This document shows, piece after piece, positions 46,643-58,202 of a stretch of DNA of 64,000 bases. The notes beneath the pieces were generated by a model. It ran no database searches. It was not told where the DNA came from and saw nothing but the letters and a program-made list of their open reading frames with translations. This DNA is from Eumeta japonica (lineage: Eukaryota; Arthropoda; Insecta; Lepidoptera; Psychidae). The translations under genes and the position numbers were made by a program. Each line of letters opens with the position of its first letter. The first letter of the stretch is position 1. The stretch covers positions 304,755 to 368,754 of the forward strand of contig BGZK01000531.1 in assembly GCA_005406025.1 (NCBI GenBank). Direction: 5' to 3'.

Positions 46643-46670
46643 TTGGGTTAGCTTAATAAAGCTAACCCAA
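46643..46670. repeat. Perfect 12-bp hairpin, loop AATA
   Basis: TTGGGTTAGCTT (46643-46654) is exactly inverted at 46659-46670. The loop AATA is the same as in the neighbouring 16-bp hairpin. Confidence 0.95.
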
Positions 46671-47639
46671 GAATTTTCTCTTTTTTTAATTTTAATAAGG
46701 AAGTTCCAAAATCGTCATAAATAAAAGTAAACAAAAGTAGCGGCAGCTGCATAACTTCGACGTGTGCACTTTGATAGGTAAACTTGACGCCGTAACTACG
46801 TTATTTAATAGTCACCAGCACATAAATAATGTGTGCAATAGAGCTAAGTTAGACCGGCGCGAGCTTCGCCCGGTGGGAGAGGCGGTGGGGGTGAGACGGA
46901 TAGGGTTGTTTTGTTTCCAGAAACATTCGTATACGCATCTCGAACAGCATTTTCGGTTAGCGGTAAAGATAATTACCGAGAATCCCGTGGAATCGGGTCA
47001 AGGTCAAGTGACTCGCTGTGCGCGCGACGACCCGAGTTCGGTGCCCTTTCCTGTTGGAAGCCAATGGTGTACGCCCTTGTACGTAACTGAACCGTCTCCT
47101 TGTTTGCCGCATACGCAAGGTCACGGAAAAATTTTAGTATTCTGATTGACGTTTCACTGCGCTATATATACACATAGAGGTGACTAGAATCGAATATGCA
47201 TCATGGAACTGAAAATAAGAAGTTTAGTGGTAATTGATTTCTGATTAAATTTGAGGATCAACATGACTGACGTAGGCAGCAAGTAAAATAATTATAACTA
47301 AATATATAAAATACGATTAAATTTTTTTAGAACACATGTTACATTTAGGTGCTCTTAAGAAACTAATTAGTCGTGATTATTGTAATAGCCGTTGTATTGC
47401 AGAAATCACCGCAAATATCGAATCGATTTTAAGTAAGCGAGTTTGTTGAGTATCAAAATTCAAATAGAAATCAGATGCACAAAAGCACGAAGCTGCATAT
47501 AGCTGCTGGTCTTACAGTCGTATATGATTTCGAATTCATTGATCTTACTCTGCGTGAAGTCAGACAGTAGTCGATGCCAGTGAACTTATTCAGTAATCTA
47601 TTTGGAAATTATTGTTTTGGGTAATAATTACTGTCAACC
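46671..47639. other. Intergenic with unassigned 127-codon frame (46762-47145, +)
   Basis: The frame MCTLIGKLDAVTTLFNSHQH... covers moderately GC-rich DNA. I recognise no domain. Within it are two orphan nuclear-receptor-type half sites, TCAAGGTCA (46998-47006) and CAAGGTCA (47116-47123), matching the Ftz-F1/ERR consensus. A conserved regulatory segment is as likely as a coding one. Low confidence either way. Confidence 0.2.
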
Positions 47640-47890
47640 CTGGCGGACGCTATCGCTATGGGTCGCGGGTCGGGGGCGACGAGTCGCTATCGCTATGATT
47701 TAGCGCGGGAAGGAAGCGGCGCGCGGCGGCGGCGGCGAGAATGCACATTTCCGAAAGTCGTTTGGCGTCCGCTTCTCCACTAATATATCGTTGCCCCACC
47801 TCCCTCGCCGCTACGCGCCTGTAGATGGTGCCGACAGGAATCGGTGGTGTGGCAGTGGCAGTAGGATAGGTGGCCATTGGCATATCGTAA
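47640..47890. other. GC-rich, CpG-rich island
   Basis: CpG-dense (47660-47830) with GCTATCGCTATG present twice (about 47649-47660 and 47686-47697) and GGCGGCGGCGGCG. No coding support; frames on the minus strand are short. Confidence 0.35.
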
Positions 47891-48069
47891 TGCGCGTACG
47901 ACTAAATATGGACATTCGTTTGTCGTGAGAACGTTAAAATTAAGGTTTTTGTGATTTTGTGGTGTGGAGTAACTCTTTAGTGTATCGTATACTCTTTGAT
48001 TGTACGACATATATAGAATAAAATAATGTGCGTTTGTTTTTCTGTCGATTAAACACGGATACAGCAATG

Positions 48070-48365
48070 ATTAATTAGATATCGCTTCCCATGGATATTC
48101 GCAACCCCAAAGAAGCCACTATGCGTTGCCGGCCTCTTAGGTAGGAATAAGATGTGTGATGTAGGAGGCAGTGGGGTGATGGAGGAGGGAGCAAGTTGAT
48201 GGTGGGAAAATTGAGGTAATAGAGAGGGAGTAGATTGATGAAGGGAACAGTAGGACGATGGAGGAGCAGTGGATTCCCGGGACTTTCACTCACTGGACGA
48301 AACACACCGGTCGAGTCAGCCTATTTTCGCGTTGCAGCCAATTGACCACAGTATGGCTCTAAGGC
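48070..48365 (+). repeat. Dispersed repeat family C, copy 3
   Basis: CCCATGGATATTCGCAACCC, ATGCGTTGCCGGCCTCTTAG, GATGGAGGAG blocks and GGGACTTTCACTCACTGGAC, then TTGACCACAGTATGGCTCTA. Same block order as copies at 6.03 and 15.24 kb. Confidence 0.7.
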
Positions 48366-48757
48366 GATTGTTACTAAAAAGTAACCTATAAAACCGACTT
48401 AGATTATTTAAGAGCTGGTTATAATGAGAAGCGGAAGAGAGATTAAGATTTTCAAATAAGACTGTTGTGTTAAGAAGTATTTCGATAAATACAAAATTAG
48501 TCCAATCTTAAAGGCAATATTTTATTCTAAATACGTTTATTCTTTTTCTGTTTTCAGACTATCGTCACAACTATATATTTGCAGCATTTTCATAAGTTAA
48601 AAACGCTAAGTTGGAGTTAAAACCCCGAATTGAATTCAATGTTGTTAGGTAGTGTGTCAACATAGCAGCCATCGACGCTTGAGGGACAGTTGGACGCGTT
48701 AGTGGAAGTGGATGAACGCAAAGCGATCCATTGTCCGCAGCACTGACTGTACGAATA
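48366..48757. other. AT-rich stretch, nothing recognised
   Basis: No supported feature. Confidence 0.4.
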
Positions 48758-49580
48758 AGGCTACCGTCAGACCAAAAGGTAGTAGCTGGTAACTATTACA
48801 AAGCTATTAATAGTTCAAGCAAGAACCCGTCAGACCGAAAACGTTAGACACTAAACTACAGATAATAAGGTAACTTATAATATGAAGTTGACTTTTGTCA
48901 ATTCTAAAAATGGTAAATCTGAAAAACACTTACCGTAAGGTTATTGCAAGTTTGTCTCTCCGCGTGTTATCGCTTTTCTATAATTTGTGTCTTTTCTTTT
49001 AATATCGTTATGTATGAGTAAATACATATATTCAAATTCAGTTCTTGTAATTCTAAAATATGATTTAAAATATTCGTTTGTAAACTCAAGGGAGAATTTG
49101 AACTCGCTGTCGGTTTCACGTGAAATACTTAATCATATTTTTTCATATAACAAGTGTGCCGTTTTTTTCTTTTTTTTTCCGCGGCACATGCTAATGTAAT
49201 ATTGTTATAAAATATATTGTCGTCCTCTTCTGAACTGTCCAATAATAATAGTTCTTGTTTACTCTTTTTCATTAGACCAAACTTGCTCTGTAGAACAACT
49301 AGTTAAGTACTAGAAAAAAGTATAAAAATGTATGTAAAATTTTTCAATAACTTTTGTAGACGAACATGTGTAAATTGTGCAGCCGGGTACCGGAGATTAT
49401 GTAGGCAATATAGAAAGTGGGCTGGTCTAATACATTACAACAGCTAGAACTAGCTCGCAGTGTGAACAATAAGAATATTGTCTCGCTTACTCACATTTAT
49501 TTAAATGGCATTATAACTCTTCTTGGACTATAAAATAGTTCATATCTAATAGTTACCAGCCCGCGGTCTGACGGCAGCCT
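48758..49580. mobile_element. Non-autonomous TIR element with TA target duplication
   Basis: AGGCTACCGTCAGACC (48758-48773) is inverted at the other end as GGTCTGACGGCAGCCT (49565-49580), 15 of 16 positions. An inner block GCTGGTAACTATTA (48785-48798) is exactly inverted at 49547-49560. The element is flanked by TA on both sides (48756-48757 and 49581-49582), the duplication made by Tc1/mariner-type transposases. The 823-bp interior encodes no transposase; the 70-codon frame at 48987-49199 is not one. Confidence 0.8.
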
Positions 49581-49582
49581 TA

Positions 49583-50508
49583 AGTTTTGAATGCTAGCTT
49601 ACATAGTATTTATTAATATATGAAATGACAACGATAATTATATTTATTGTGGGGCATAATTTTAAGAATTTAAATGTTTCAGTGATTACCGATAAACTTT
49701 ATTGACGAAAACAATAGTAAAAATGATATAGGTACGCGTATTGAAGTGTTAATAATAATAGTTTGTTGAAAATTTTACGGCGTTTTCATGTTACACAAAA
49801 GTGTATTTATTCATAAAACGACATTCATGAAGATCTACGCATTAATAAATTATAAAATAACGCAATAAAAAGTACACAGATATACATGAAAATTGTTATC
49901 TTCAAAAGTTATTTCAAAAAGATAATAATATAACCAAATAATTTGGGAAGGAATCATTAAAACTGTACAAATTAGCTACATATAAAAAATAAATAAAAAA
50001 AGAAGATATAAGATTATCATGTGTTTGGAATATAAATTGACTATATTCCAAACATATGATAGAGGAATATCTGCTTACGCGAATGCTTGCGTGCGTGCTT
50101 GTACGAGCGTCGGTGTTTATGTATTATAAAAAGTGAAAATATACATGTGTAAAATACATTTCACCAGTATCTAACTTCTACTTTTACCAAAGGAGTTCAC
50201 TATAGTTTAGCATTTACGATAGCAAGAGGAAATAAAAATATTGTTGCGGGATAAGACTCAGTAAATGGATGTTTATATTTCGAACATTCGATTGCGTTAT
50301 TGCAGATTGGTTTAACCTGACGGCAACAGTATAATTTTTATTACACAACAAACAATTACCCAAACGATTTAAATTTTCAGAAGTAATACGAAGAAACCAA
50401 AACATGAAGTAGGTAAGGAAAGGAAACTCAATGTCATGAAGATTAGTGATATGTTAAGTACTTTGTTTTTTTATTTAAAGTGATTCATTCGTCATTGAAT
50501 CGGATTTA
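49583..50508. other. AT-rich stretch with a hairpin at 50015-50061
   Basis: Otherwise nothing recognised. Confidence 0.4.
50015..50061. repeat. Hairpin, 20-bp arms, one G-T pair, 7-nt loop
   Basis: TATCATGTGTTTGGAATATA (50015-50034) pairs with 50042-50061, loop AATTGAC. Confidence 0.92.
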
Positions 50509-50635
50509 CCAACAGCCTAGCATGATGCCTGAGAGAAGCGTATTTTTGTTCGACCGTCCCTCTCGCACCAATACGACAGAAACGGATAGTACTATAGATA
50601 GGCTGTTCTTCAGGGCGCCATGCTAGACCCGCTGG
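50509..50635. mobile_element. Small TIR element (about 127 bp)
   Basis: CCAACAGCCTAGCATGATGC (50509-50528) is inverted imperfectly as GGCGCCATGCTAGACCCGCT, then GG, at the right end (to 50635). The centre contains CTCTCGCACCAATACGACAG, which I recall from multi-copy lepidopteran sequences. MITE-like; target duplication not clear. Confidence 0.5.
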
Positions 50636-51539
50636 TTACATTCGTACTTTTAGAACGACATAGTTTTGCATACAGAGAGAAAAATCTACAACTCGTCAAG
50701 TACCACATTCATGATTAGAACCGTTTTATTCCTTATAACGTGGTCACTTAGAAGTTTTTGTAGTAAACGGACACAGCGAGCCAGCTGTGTTCACTTGTCG
50801 TTGTTACGTCAGAATTACGTCGGCGGAGGCGCGCAGCGTACAAAGCTTCTCCACCTGACGTAACTTTGACGTCACAACGATACAGACTCGATCGCTTTAA
50901 GTTGACATGATTATCCGCTGTACCTTCGTGAGGCTGTCCATCGTGGACGGACTGTCTTTAGTTTGTTGGGGACGGTAATGGACAAGGGTACGGTTGTGGA
51001 TAACAATTGGGGAATCGCGCAGGGATTGTGACCTCGCGGCATGGCAGTAAGCGTCTACATCGTATAGAGTATGCTGTTTGAACAAAATACATTTTGCCAT
51101 CCCTCGCAGACATCGGTTTAAATCATTCACGTCACACTGTTAAATGCCTAAAAGTTTAATATTCTGCTCTGAAATGCTCCATCCATTATTCATCAATAGG
51201 AAAGTTATTTAAAAGTACGCTTATACGGAAACCTCCGAACAGAAATTGTTAAAAATCTATGAGTACGAGAATGCCACAAGTTACGTGGTGCATAAATAAA
51301 GCTACTTCAAAGGTCGATCACATAAATGGCTGCAAGAATTATTTTGTAATATTAAATAAGGAGCAACATTTAGCGTGCGCGCAAAATATAGCATTTTTTG
51401 ATTGGCAGGTTCTAATAGTGACATTCGAAAATATAATATATTAATAGTTAGGTTTCATTTATTACCTCTGATTTCGAAAAATGTATTCGTATTTGCTACA
51501 CCATCATTACATATAATCAAAAATTATGCTGCTTAATTG
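50636..51539. other. Intergenic, no gene recognised
   Basis: A moderately GC-rich patch at 50815-50870. Frames at 50666-50863 and 50897-51130 are not recognisable. Confidence 0.35.
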
Positions 51540-51641
51540 TTATAGATTGTAGAGCAACTTAGTAACCCTATAGTCTGTATTTATACCACAGACAATCGAA
51601 TTAATTTTCAATCGTCTGTGGTATTTCGTCATTGTCTATAA
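51540..51641. repeat. Nested inverted repeats
   Basis: Outer arms TTATAGA (51540-51546)/TCTATAA (51635-51641). Inner 11-bp perfect arms ATACCACAGAC (51583-51593)/51614-51624. Confidence 0.75.
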
Positions 51642-52069
51642 TTACTGAAAGGTTTTCATTTTTAAGTTCTTTTTGATGTACCTTTAGGTATTTGTTTGGA
51701 GTCGAGTCCATCAAAGCAGGCTGCCATTAAACTTTGTAGGTCTTTGAACATTTATAGTGAATTTTTTTCTTCGTTAGTTTCGTCCCACTGTTTTTCTCCA
51801 CGATATAAAGAAAACGGCATTGAAGTTTCATAAGTGGTACATTCAACTCTTTCAATTAAATTGTTGATGATGATAAAGCAAACTCTTGATTCATAATAAT
51901 TTATCGAAATGGTATATTACAACACAATGTGGTCAAATAGTCAATTTTATTACATTCATGTTGCTTTTTGCTAGATCACATTACGCATTCAAATCGATGA
52001 CACTTATCGTATTGTCATTCTGTTAGTAAACAGGTTTCTTTAGAGCACAAAGGCTCATTAAATGAGGTA
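51642..52069. other. AT-rich stretch, nothing recognised
   Basis: No supported feature. Confidence 0.4.
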
Positions 52070-52280
52070 TGGCCTCGGGTAACGAGTCGAGTCGCGTAGC
52101 TCGTTGACGGAATGCTAATCTGGCCGATCCGCCTTCGACGCAGCATCGTTATGCAAATGCACATCGCGCAGCAGTCGGCGGAGCGGGAGGCAAGGCGGGG
52201 CGCGGTGGGTGGGAGGCGGTGCCGGGCCACGCCCACATGCGCGCGCGCATCGCCGCCGCCGCCGGCGACTTGCGTCGTCA
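52070..52280. other. GC-rich, CpG-rich island with octamer motif
   Basis: CpG-dense (52075-52140, 52166-52275). It contains the POU octamer ATGCAAAT at 52151-52158. The 88-codon minus frame is composition-driven. Confidence 0.35.
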
Positions 52281-54433
52281 TATCATAAACTCATTACTAA
52301 ATCCCCTCATGCGCGGCATACCGAGGCTTTGACAACTGGATAAATTACTAACTATATCTCAGATAAGCTGCAGTAATCGATACGAATGTATCTATGAAAC
52401 TAAAACGAATTGATTTATTATGGATCAGACTCACGTAGTATCGGGGTAATTTATCTTGTAATTATTTACAAATATGATAGTAACACGATATAATGGAAGG
52501 TATGTACAGTAGCCTGATATGTCCAATCCTTTAGGGCAACTCGTATCTTAGGTTTCGGTCGCGAGCCGCGCACAGCGAGTGATTAATAACATTGTTTTTC
52601 ATGCGGCAGATAAAGATAATATCGAAGACAAAATTTGATACGACTTTTAAAGGTTGTTACATAATTAATTTAGAAATCATTAAACACATATGAAACCAGT
52701 CTATGATGGAACAAAGTCAAATACATGCAGTTTGGCAATATAGTGTTTTGGTCTATTAATTCCTAGTTTTAAATTAGTGCAATTAATGTTTTATTTATCG
52801 TTTTATATTTGTTTTAAGAAAGGTAAGTGGAATGGTAAAAGTGTACAGAGGAAATATCCAAAGATTTGTCACCGTACTGGTGACAAAGGCTATTAGTACT
52901 CGTAGCCCTCGATCAACACTGAGCCAGCGCGGAAGGTAAAGGATCAAGCTCGTTATTCCAGAATAAAATATTGAATAAGAAAAATGTTCCTGCAGTGAGA
53001 TTGTACAAACCTGACACAACTTACGTACATTAATTGTAATTCAAAATAAAAGACATGTATTAAAATTTTATAATTGCATGTATTTTCGAAGACTATGCAT
53101 TATAGTGAAAGATTATTTGATCCTTTCAAGTTAAGTCAACTGTTTAGATCGCAATAACAATGAAATGAAAATTGCTCCATTTTATTTTGATCTTTTTTAT
53201 CAACTATGACCGTTCCAGTATTTTCGATTTGTATAGGACTCCGACTTTGAGAGATAATTATGACAGACAAATAAATATTTAATTATTTTACCATTATTTT
53301 TCTTAGGTAATTTCCAAACAAAATTCGAAAAAAAGAAAAATTATTTAGTGTCTAATCGTTTATCACAATCCTAAAAAAGGTGATTTTTAAGCTTTCACGT
53401 TAGATACTTTTTAGCTTATTTTACAGGAGCTCTTAAAATAAACCTGAACTTAATAGTAGAAAAAATTGAGGTGCATATTTTCGCCCCTCCGATTAGAATC
53501 GCACCAGCATTCATCAGGTAGGATCAGCACAGCAGCCAAGAAGCAAATTTGCACCAGCCCGAAAATACGTAACATAATGAACGACAAAATATCTAACTGC
53601 GTTTTCAGCAAAACGCTCATTCATCACATTCATTCACACCATCCTAATCAGCGACTTGGCAGTAAGTATTTTAAAGTTGCGTGTTCCGACTGCCCTCTGA
53701 TAATTTCAAACATAACGTTAAGTGATAATTATGTTAACCACGTAATTATCTTTTAGGACCTCCTTTATATTTTTTAAACGCAACAAGATTTTCATAGGTG
53801 CATCTACGCGTTTTATACTCTTGTATTATTTCCAGGCTTTGCTAATTGAGGTGTGCGCTTTTGAAAATGAGACAGACAAAACTTATGATAATTTAATGTA
53901 AATAATTTTTTTATTATAACTTTAAAATAGGATATGAAACATTGATCAAGAAGATAATAATGAATAATAATTAATTATTTATCATTGCAGAGAGTGGTTA
54001 GTAATATTGCGAAAACAAATGAAGTTCATGTTGTTTGACGTACCTATAGATTTTTTTTTCTTATTCCTAATTTGGATTGCAGATAACTAATTTAGCATGA
54101 AATAAGGTTGATATTTTATACTAGAAAAAGAGATCTCCTCTTTCAAATCAAAAGTGTCATTATTTAAATCATTTTAAAATTTTCATTTGTACAGTCATTT
54201 ATTTTTATATGACGTGTTTTTATGTAGTTGAGTGCATTTTCGATGCGAATAGTTTTTTTTTATAAAATACTGCATTTGCTACATAAATACACAACACTAA
54301 TTGAAGTTCGTTTACATATAAAACCATTGATGAATTCTATTTTGGTGTGCATATTTTACTACACTGGAAATCGATTTTAAAACAGTGACCATCTATTAAC
54401 GTCAGTCACCACGCTATCGATAAAGAGGGAAAA

Positions 54434-54435
<2 letters not shown>
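52281..54435. other. Intergenic, no gene recognised
   Basis: AT-rich. The frame at 53466-53756 (96 codons) is not recognisable. Confidence 0.4.
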
Positions 54436-54471
<36 letters not shown>

Positions 54472-54473
54472 TC
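54436..54473. repeat. (GT)n microsatellite
   Basis: Uninterrupted GT dinucleotides from 54436 to 54464, then one TA interruption and further GT to 54473. Confidence 0.97.
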
Positions 54474-54844
54474 AGCTGTGTGAGCACGACTGGAGTGTAC
54501 TCCATACGTACTATTACAATATGCATAAATTAGTAAAAGAGGGTAAATGAACGGCATCTTTAATAGTACTGAAATCATACATTAATACATATTAGTTAAA
54601 ATATTAATTCATTAAAATACGTTACATAAATCAAGTCACATAGCTATGAAAATATTAATAATTATCAGTTTCGAATTTCAGATTTCAGTACTGTTAATGA
54701 AAATATTCAAGTATATTAAATTTTAAAAATATAAAAGTCAAACAATTTTAATAACATATGATTAAAATATAAAATAACACATTCACATAATAGAAAACAT
54801 AGATGTATGGACAATCTATATCATTTGTAAACATGAGTTATACA
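54474..54844. other. AT-rich stretch, nothing recognised
   Basis: No supported feature. Confidence 0.4.
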
Positions 54845-55135
54845 CTTACCAAATAACTTTATCCACGTGTTTTTCAAAATCTTGTTTACTATCACTCGAA
54901 TAGGTTATTAACATATTTTACAATATTTTTGTCGCTTTATTCATTTGTATTTTTTTTTTGATTCAGCCTACATAAATATTAATTGATATAAATAAATAAA
55001 ATGTAAAGCAAGTCGATTTGTGCACGAAATGTAACGCCACCCGTTTGATTTTACAAACCACAAATTTTCATATCCCGGGCTTAAATATAAAAATTGATTT
55101 ATAAGGACTAAATTACAAAAAAAAATATTGTAGTA
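54845..55135 (+). repeat. Dispersed AT-rich repeat family D, copy 2
   Basis: TATCCACGTGTTTTTCAAAA, CTATCACTCGAATAGGTTAT, ACATATTTTACAATATTTTT and a second block GTTTGATTTTAC...TTTTCATATCCCGGGCTTA match 18.24-18.63 kb in order and strand. Confidence 0.65.
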
Positions 55136-57414
55136 TTTGACTTTGGGGGATAAACAATTTGTAATGAGACAAAATGGATTTTGTGGCCACGCATTACAGG
55201 AGTAGCATCCGTTGAATCTGATACTGATAGGTTCATTATATTAACATATGTCGTCTAAGTGTCACTAAGTACCCGACACTAGTTATAATGTTATTTGTGA
55301 CGGTAAGAAAACAGTTTTGATTTTTTGAAAGTTGAAACCCTATTTTTTAAGACTCATTTATAAATTTCATATTGATAATTATCATATAGGCATATTTCAG
55401 ATGCTTACAATCAAACGTTGCTAAAATAATATTGAAAAACATATTGAAGACAAAAAAGACAGACCTTACATTCGAAAACATGCTTGAACATATCCCACCT
55501 TCATGTCTGCCGATACATATTCAACTTATGTCTTATGTAGTTGTCTTATCTCAAGCTAAAAACGGTTACAATTTACCTGAAAAGCTGTTTGATTCATGTG
55601 GTATCACGTGATACGAATGGCCGAGTAGCAAGTAGTCCTACATAGTAAAAGACACGAACGGTGCACGCGCATCAGGAGGAGCGCGGTCGTTCAGTAAAAA
55701 GCTGTCGCACCACAGATATTTATCTTTTTACTAAAGCCTAACGTCTCGTCGAACAGGCGCTCTGTTTTATATTCGAAGAAGTAACCGTAAAACTGGGACG
55801 TCACGTGCTATAATAACATATCTGACAATGTTAATAACGTGCTCATCGTATTCCATACGTATAACATATGCGACATAAATTAGGATAAACTGCGACGCGA
55901 CGCGGTTTGAAAACACGATAATCTGGCTGAAGAATAGAGCGTAAAAATTTAGCCGAGCTAAAAAATCTCTTTCTCTCTTTCTCTCCCTCCTAACTCTCAT
56001 CTATCTTGTATGAAATTAGAGCAAATATTGCTCTGTCATCACGTTCATATATTAGAAAAAAAACAGATACGATTATATTTACGATTATGTTTAAGCCTCT
56101 TTTGAAAGGGGCTTAAACATAAAAATAAAGGTCAACCTAAGCCCTCAGCAAAAGAGACTGGTATGGTATGGTATGGTACTTTCTAATCATGGATGCAGTG
56201 AAAATGTTTATAATTGCTTGTTTGTGTGGTGAAAAAATAAGATGGCGACGCAAAATTTTCAACACGCATTGCGCCAGCGCTCAGTGTGGGGATTGGATCC
56301 TGCGACATTCTTCTTAGGGCCTCTTTCACCGCCTTCCTTATCTACTCACTTCTAACTAAATTAAATCTGCATTCCAATCTTCCTTTTAACGAGTTTAGCG
56401 TGAACAACTGTTAAGAAGAGGACGCAGAACTATAATTTTATTTTAAAAATGACTTTTTGTTAAAGACCAGTTTCAAATTGAGATGGCGAAGAGGCTCTTA
56501 ATTTACTAAGACCGCCTTGTACGGATCCAGTTGAAGATGTTATTAATGAAATAGAAAGTTTGTAACAACATCATTGTGTTGTAATATTTTTTTAACGTTC
56601 CTCTGAAACGAATAAAATCTTTTTTGACGAACATTTAGTGTTTTTGTAGTCAACTTTAAATAGAGAGAAATTGAAATTTCTTATAATGAAATAACAGTAG
56701 TTATTCGGCGCACTAGCTTTAGCCAGCTGTTTGACCAGTTTACACATCGCACAGATTATGCCACATCTGATTCCATACAAACTTCCGCGTTCGCCCACAA
56801 TTCCATTTTCGATTTAGATCATCACATGTGCTCTACTTCTATAATTTGCCACCCCTTTCCGTGTAATTGTAGCGAAACTTTTACATCTTGTGCTAAGTAT
56901 TTATTTGAGTATATAAATTGAAGTGGCTGCAATGTCTGTCTATAAAGTTTAATCCTAAAAACTAGTACAAGCATTTTGCGCAAAATGGCTGATCTATGAT
57001 GATATTTGTCGACGAAGTCGAAAAAGACATGCCTTTTAGGAGTTTACCAGGCCAGCGTTGATTATGTCGTTCGTTTCAAATAAGTTCAAGGAAACACTTG
57101 CGACATTATTTCCATTTACATACTCATTAAGACAAGCTGACAACACCAAATAGAAAATTCACTATAAAAACCTCCAGTTAAAAAAATGCACACATAGTTT
57201 TCTTTATTTCACTAATAGTTATGGAATATACAATAATGGTTTATTTGTCTAATTGTGCAAAATTTTAATTTCTCTTTAGTGCAGGCCGTGCGTTGTCTGC
57301 TAGTAAGTCAGTCAAGGCATTTTCATAATAGGTACCTGCTGAAACATATATTATACCGAACCGGCGGAGATTGATTCTTAGTAAAAGTAACGTTCAAGGG
57401 AAAATTATGACTAA
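55136..57414. other. Intergenic, no gene recognised
   Basis: Mostly AT-rich. A GC-richer patch with an initiator-like GTTCAGT (about 55688-55694) and a TATGG pentamer run at 56162-56177 occur here. No coding support. Confidence 0.35.
56086..56121. repeat. Hairpin, 17-18 bp arms, essentially no loop
   Basis: TATGTTTAAGCCTCTTTT (56086-56103) folds on 56104-56121 with one internal G-T pair. Confidence 0.9.
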
Positions 57415-57720
57415 TATGGGTCTGGGAATAGTAGTACCTGGATCGAAATCATGAGCAGGAGCGGGACTGTTTTTTTAATAAAATAATTTTGCTGCAACGT
57501 ATGAGCTTTTGGTGTAAGATTATGTTTTGATTTGCAATAATTAAATATAATAGATACAATGAATCGACGGTAGCACCGCGATCGGAATCTAAAGCTGGAT
57601 TAGGAACCAGAATCGGGAACGGGATTAGGATCATGGTTGACAGTAATTGGTCGATATAAAAATCGAAAGAATTCGTACTATTTCCACGTGGGTGGTGCTC
57701 CGCAGCGGAAGCTAAATATA
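57415..57720 (+). repeat. Dispersed repeat family B, copy 4
   Basis: GGATCGAAATCATGAGCAGG, CGATCGGAATCTAAAGCTGG and AATCGGGAACGGGATTAGGA, then TCGATATAAAAATCGAAAGA, ATTCGTACTATTTCCACGTG and GGTGGTGCTCCGCAGCGGAA. AT-rich DNA (about 57470-57560) interrupts the tract, possibly an insertion. Confidence 0.65.
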
Positions 57721-58084
57721 ACAGCTTACCATCATTTGTGAATTAGCATACCTTCAAAAGAAGAACAATTTAAACGAATACGGCTCGAATCCTCACAGAC
57801 TCGAGCTCAAACAGCCCCGTAGCAGCTCGAATCAGTAGCAGTCGGCACCTCCGTCCGTCACTAGGTGAGGCTATAGACTTTTTAGTTTCATCACTATTAC
57901 ACAAACAGTATTTCTGATATTGTCGTCTTATCACTTGTATAATATACTTGCTATCACGCATTCACACGGTGAAACATTACAATAATTTCCATTAATGTTT
58001 AAAGTATTTCTTTGAGTTATTGGGAAAGTTTAGTTTTTTATAACTGTACACTAAATCGTTTCATAAGCATTCTTGAAGACTTGT

Positions 58085-58202
58085 GGGACACTTGCAATCC
58101 CAGATCCCTTCTGGACTTGTGCATAACCATGGGCAGCAATGACGATCTACTTTCTAGTGGACCGTACCTTCGTTTGCCGCTTCCAATCCCATATAAAAAA
58201 AT
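58085..58202 (+). repeat. 3' tail of a common lepidopteran LINE-type repeat
   Basis: ACCATGGGCAGCAATGACGA, TCTAGTGGACCGTACCTTCG and TTTGCCGCTTCC precede ATAAAAAAA at 58193-58201. This matches the CCATGGGCAGCGGTGAxCA...GGTGGGCCGTATGCTCGTxTGCC...AATAAAAAAA tail I know from Lepidoptera. The 96-codon frame across 58012-58302 is therefore mainly repeat. Confidence 0.6.
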
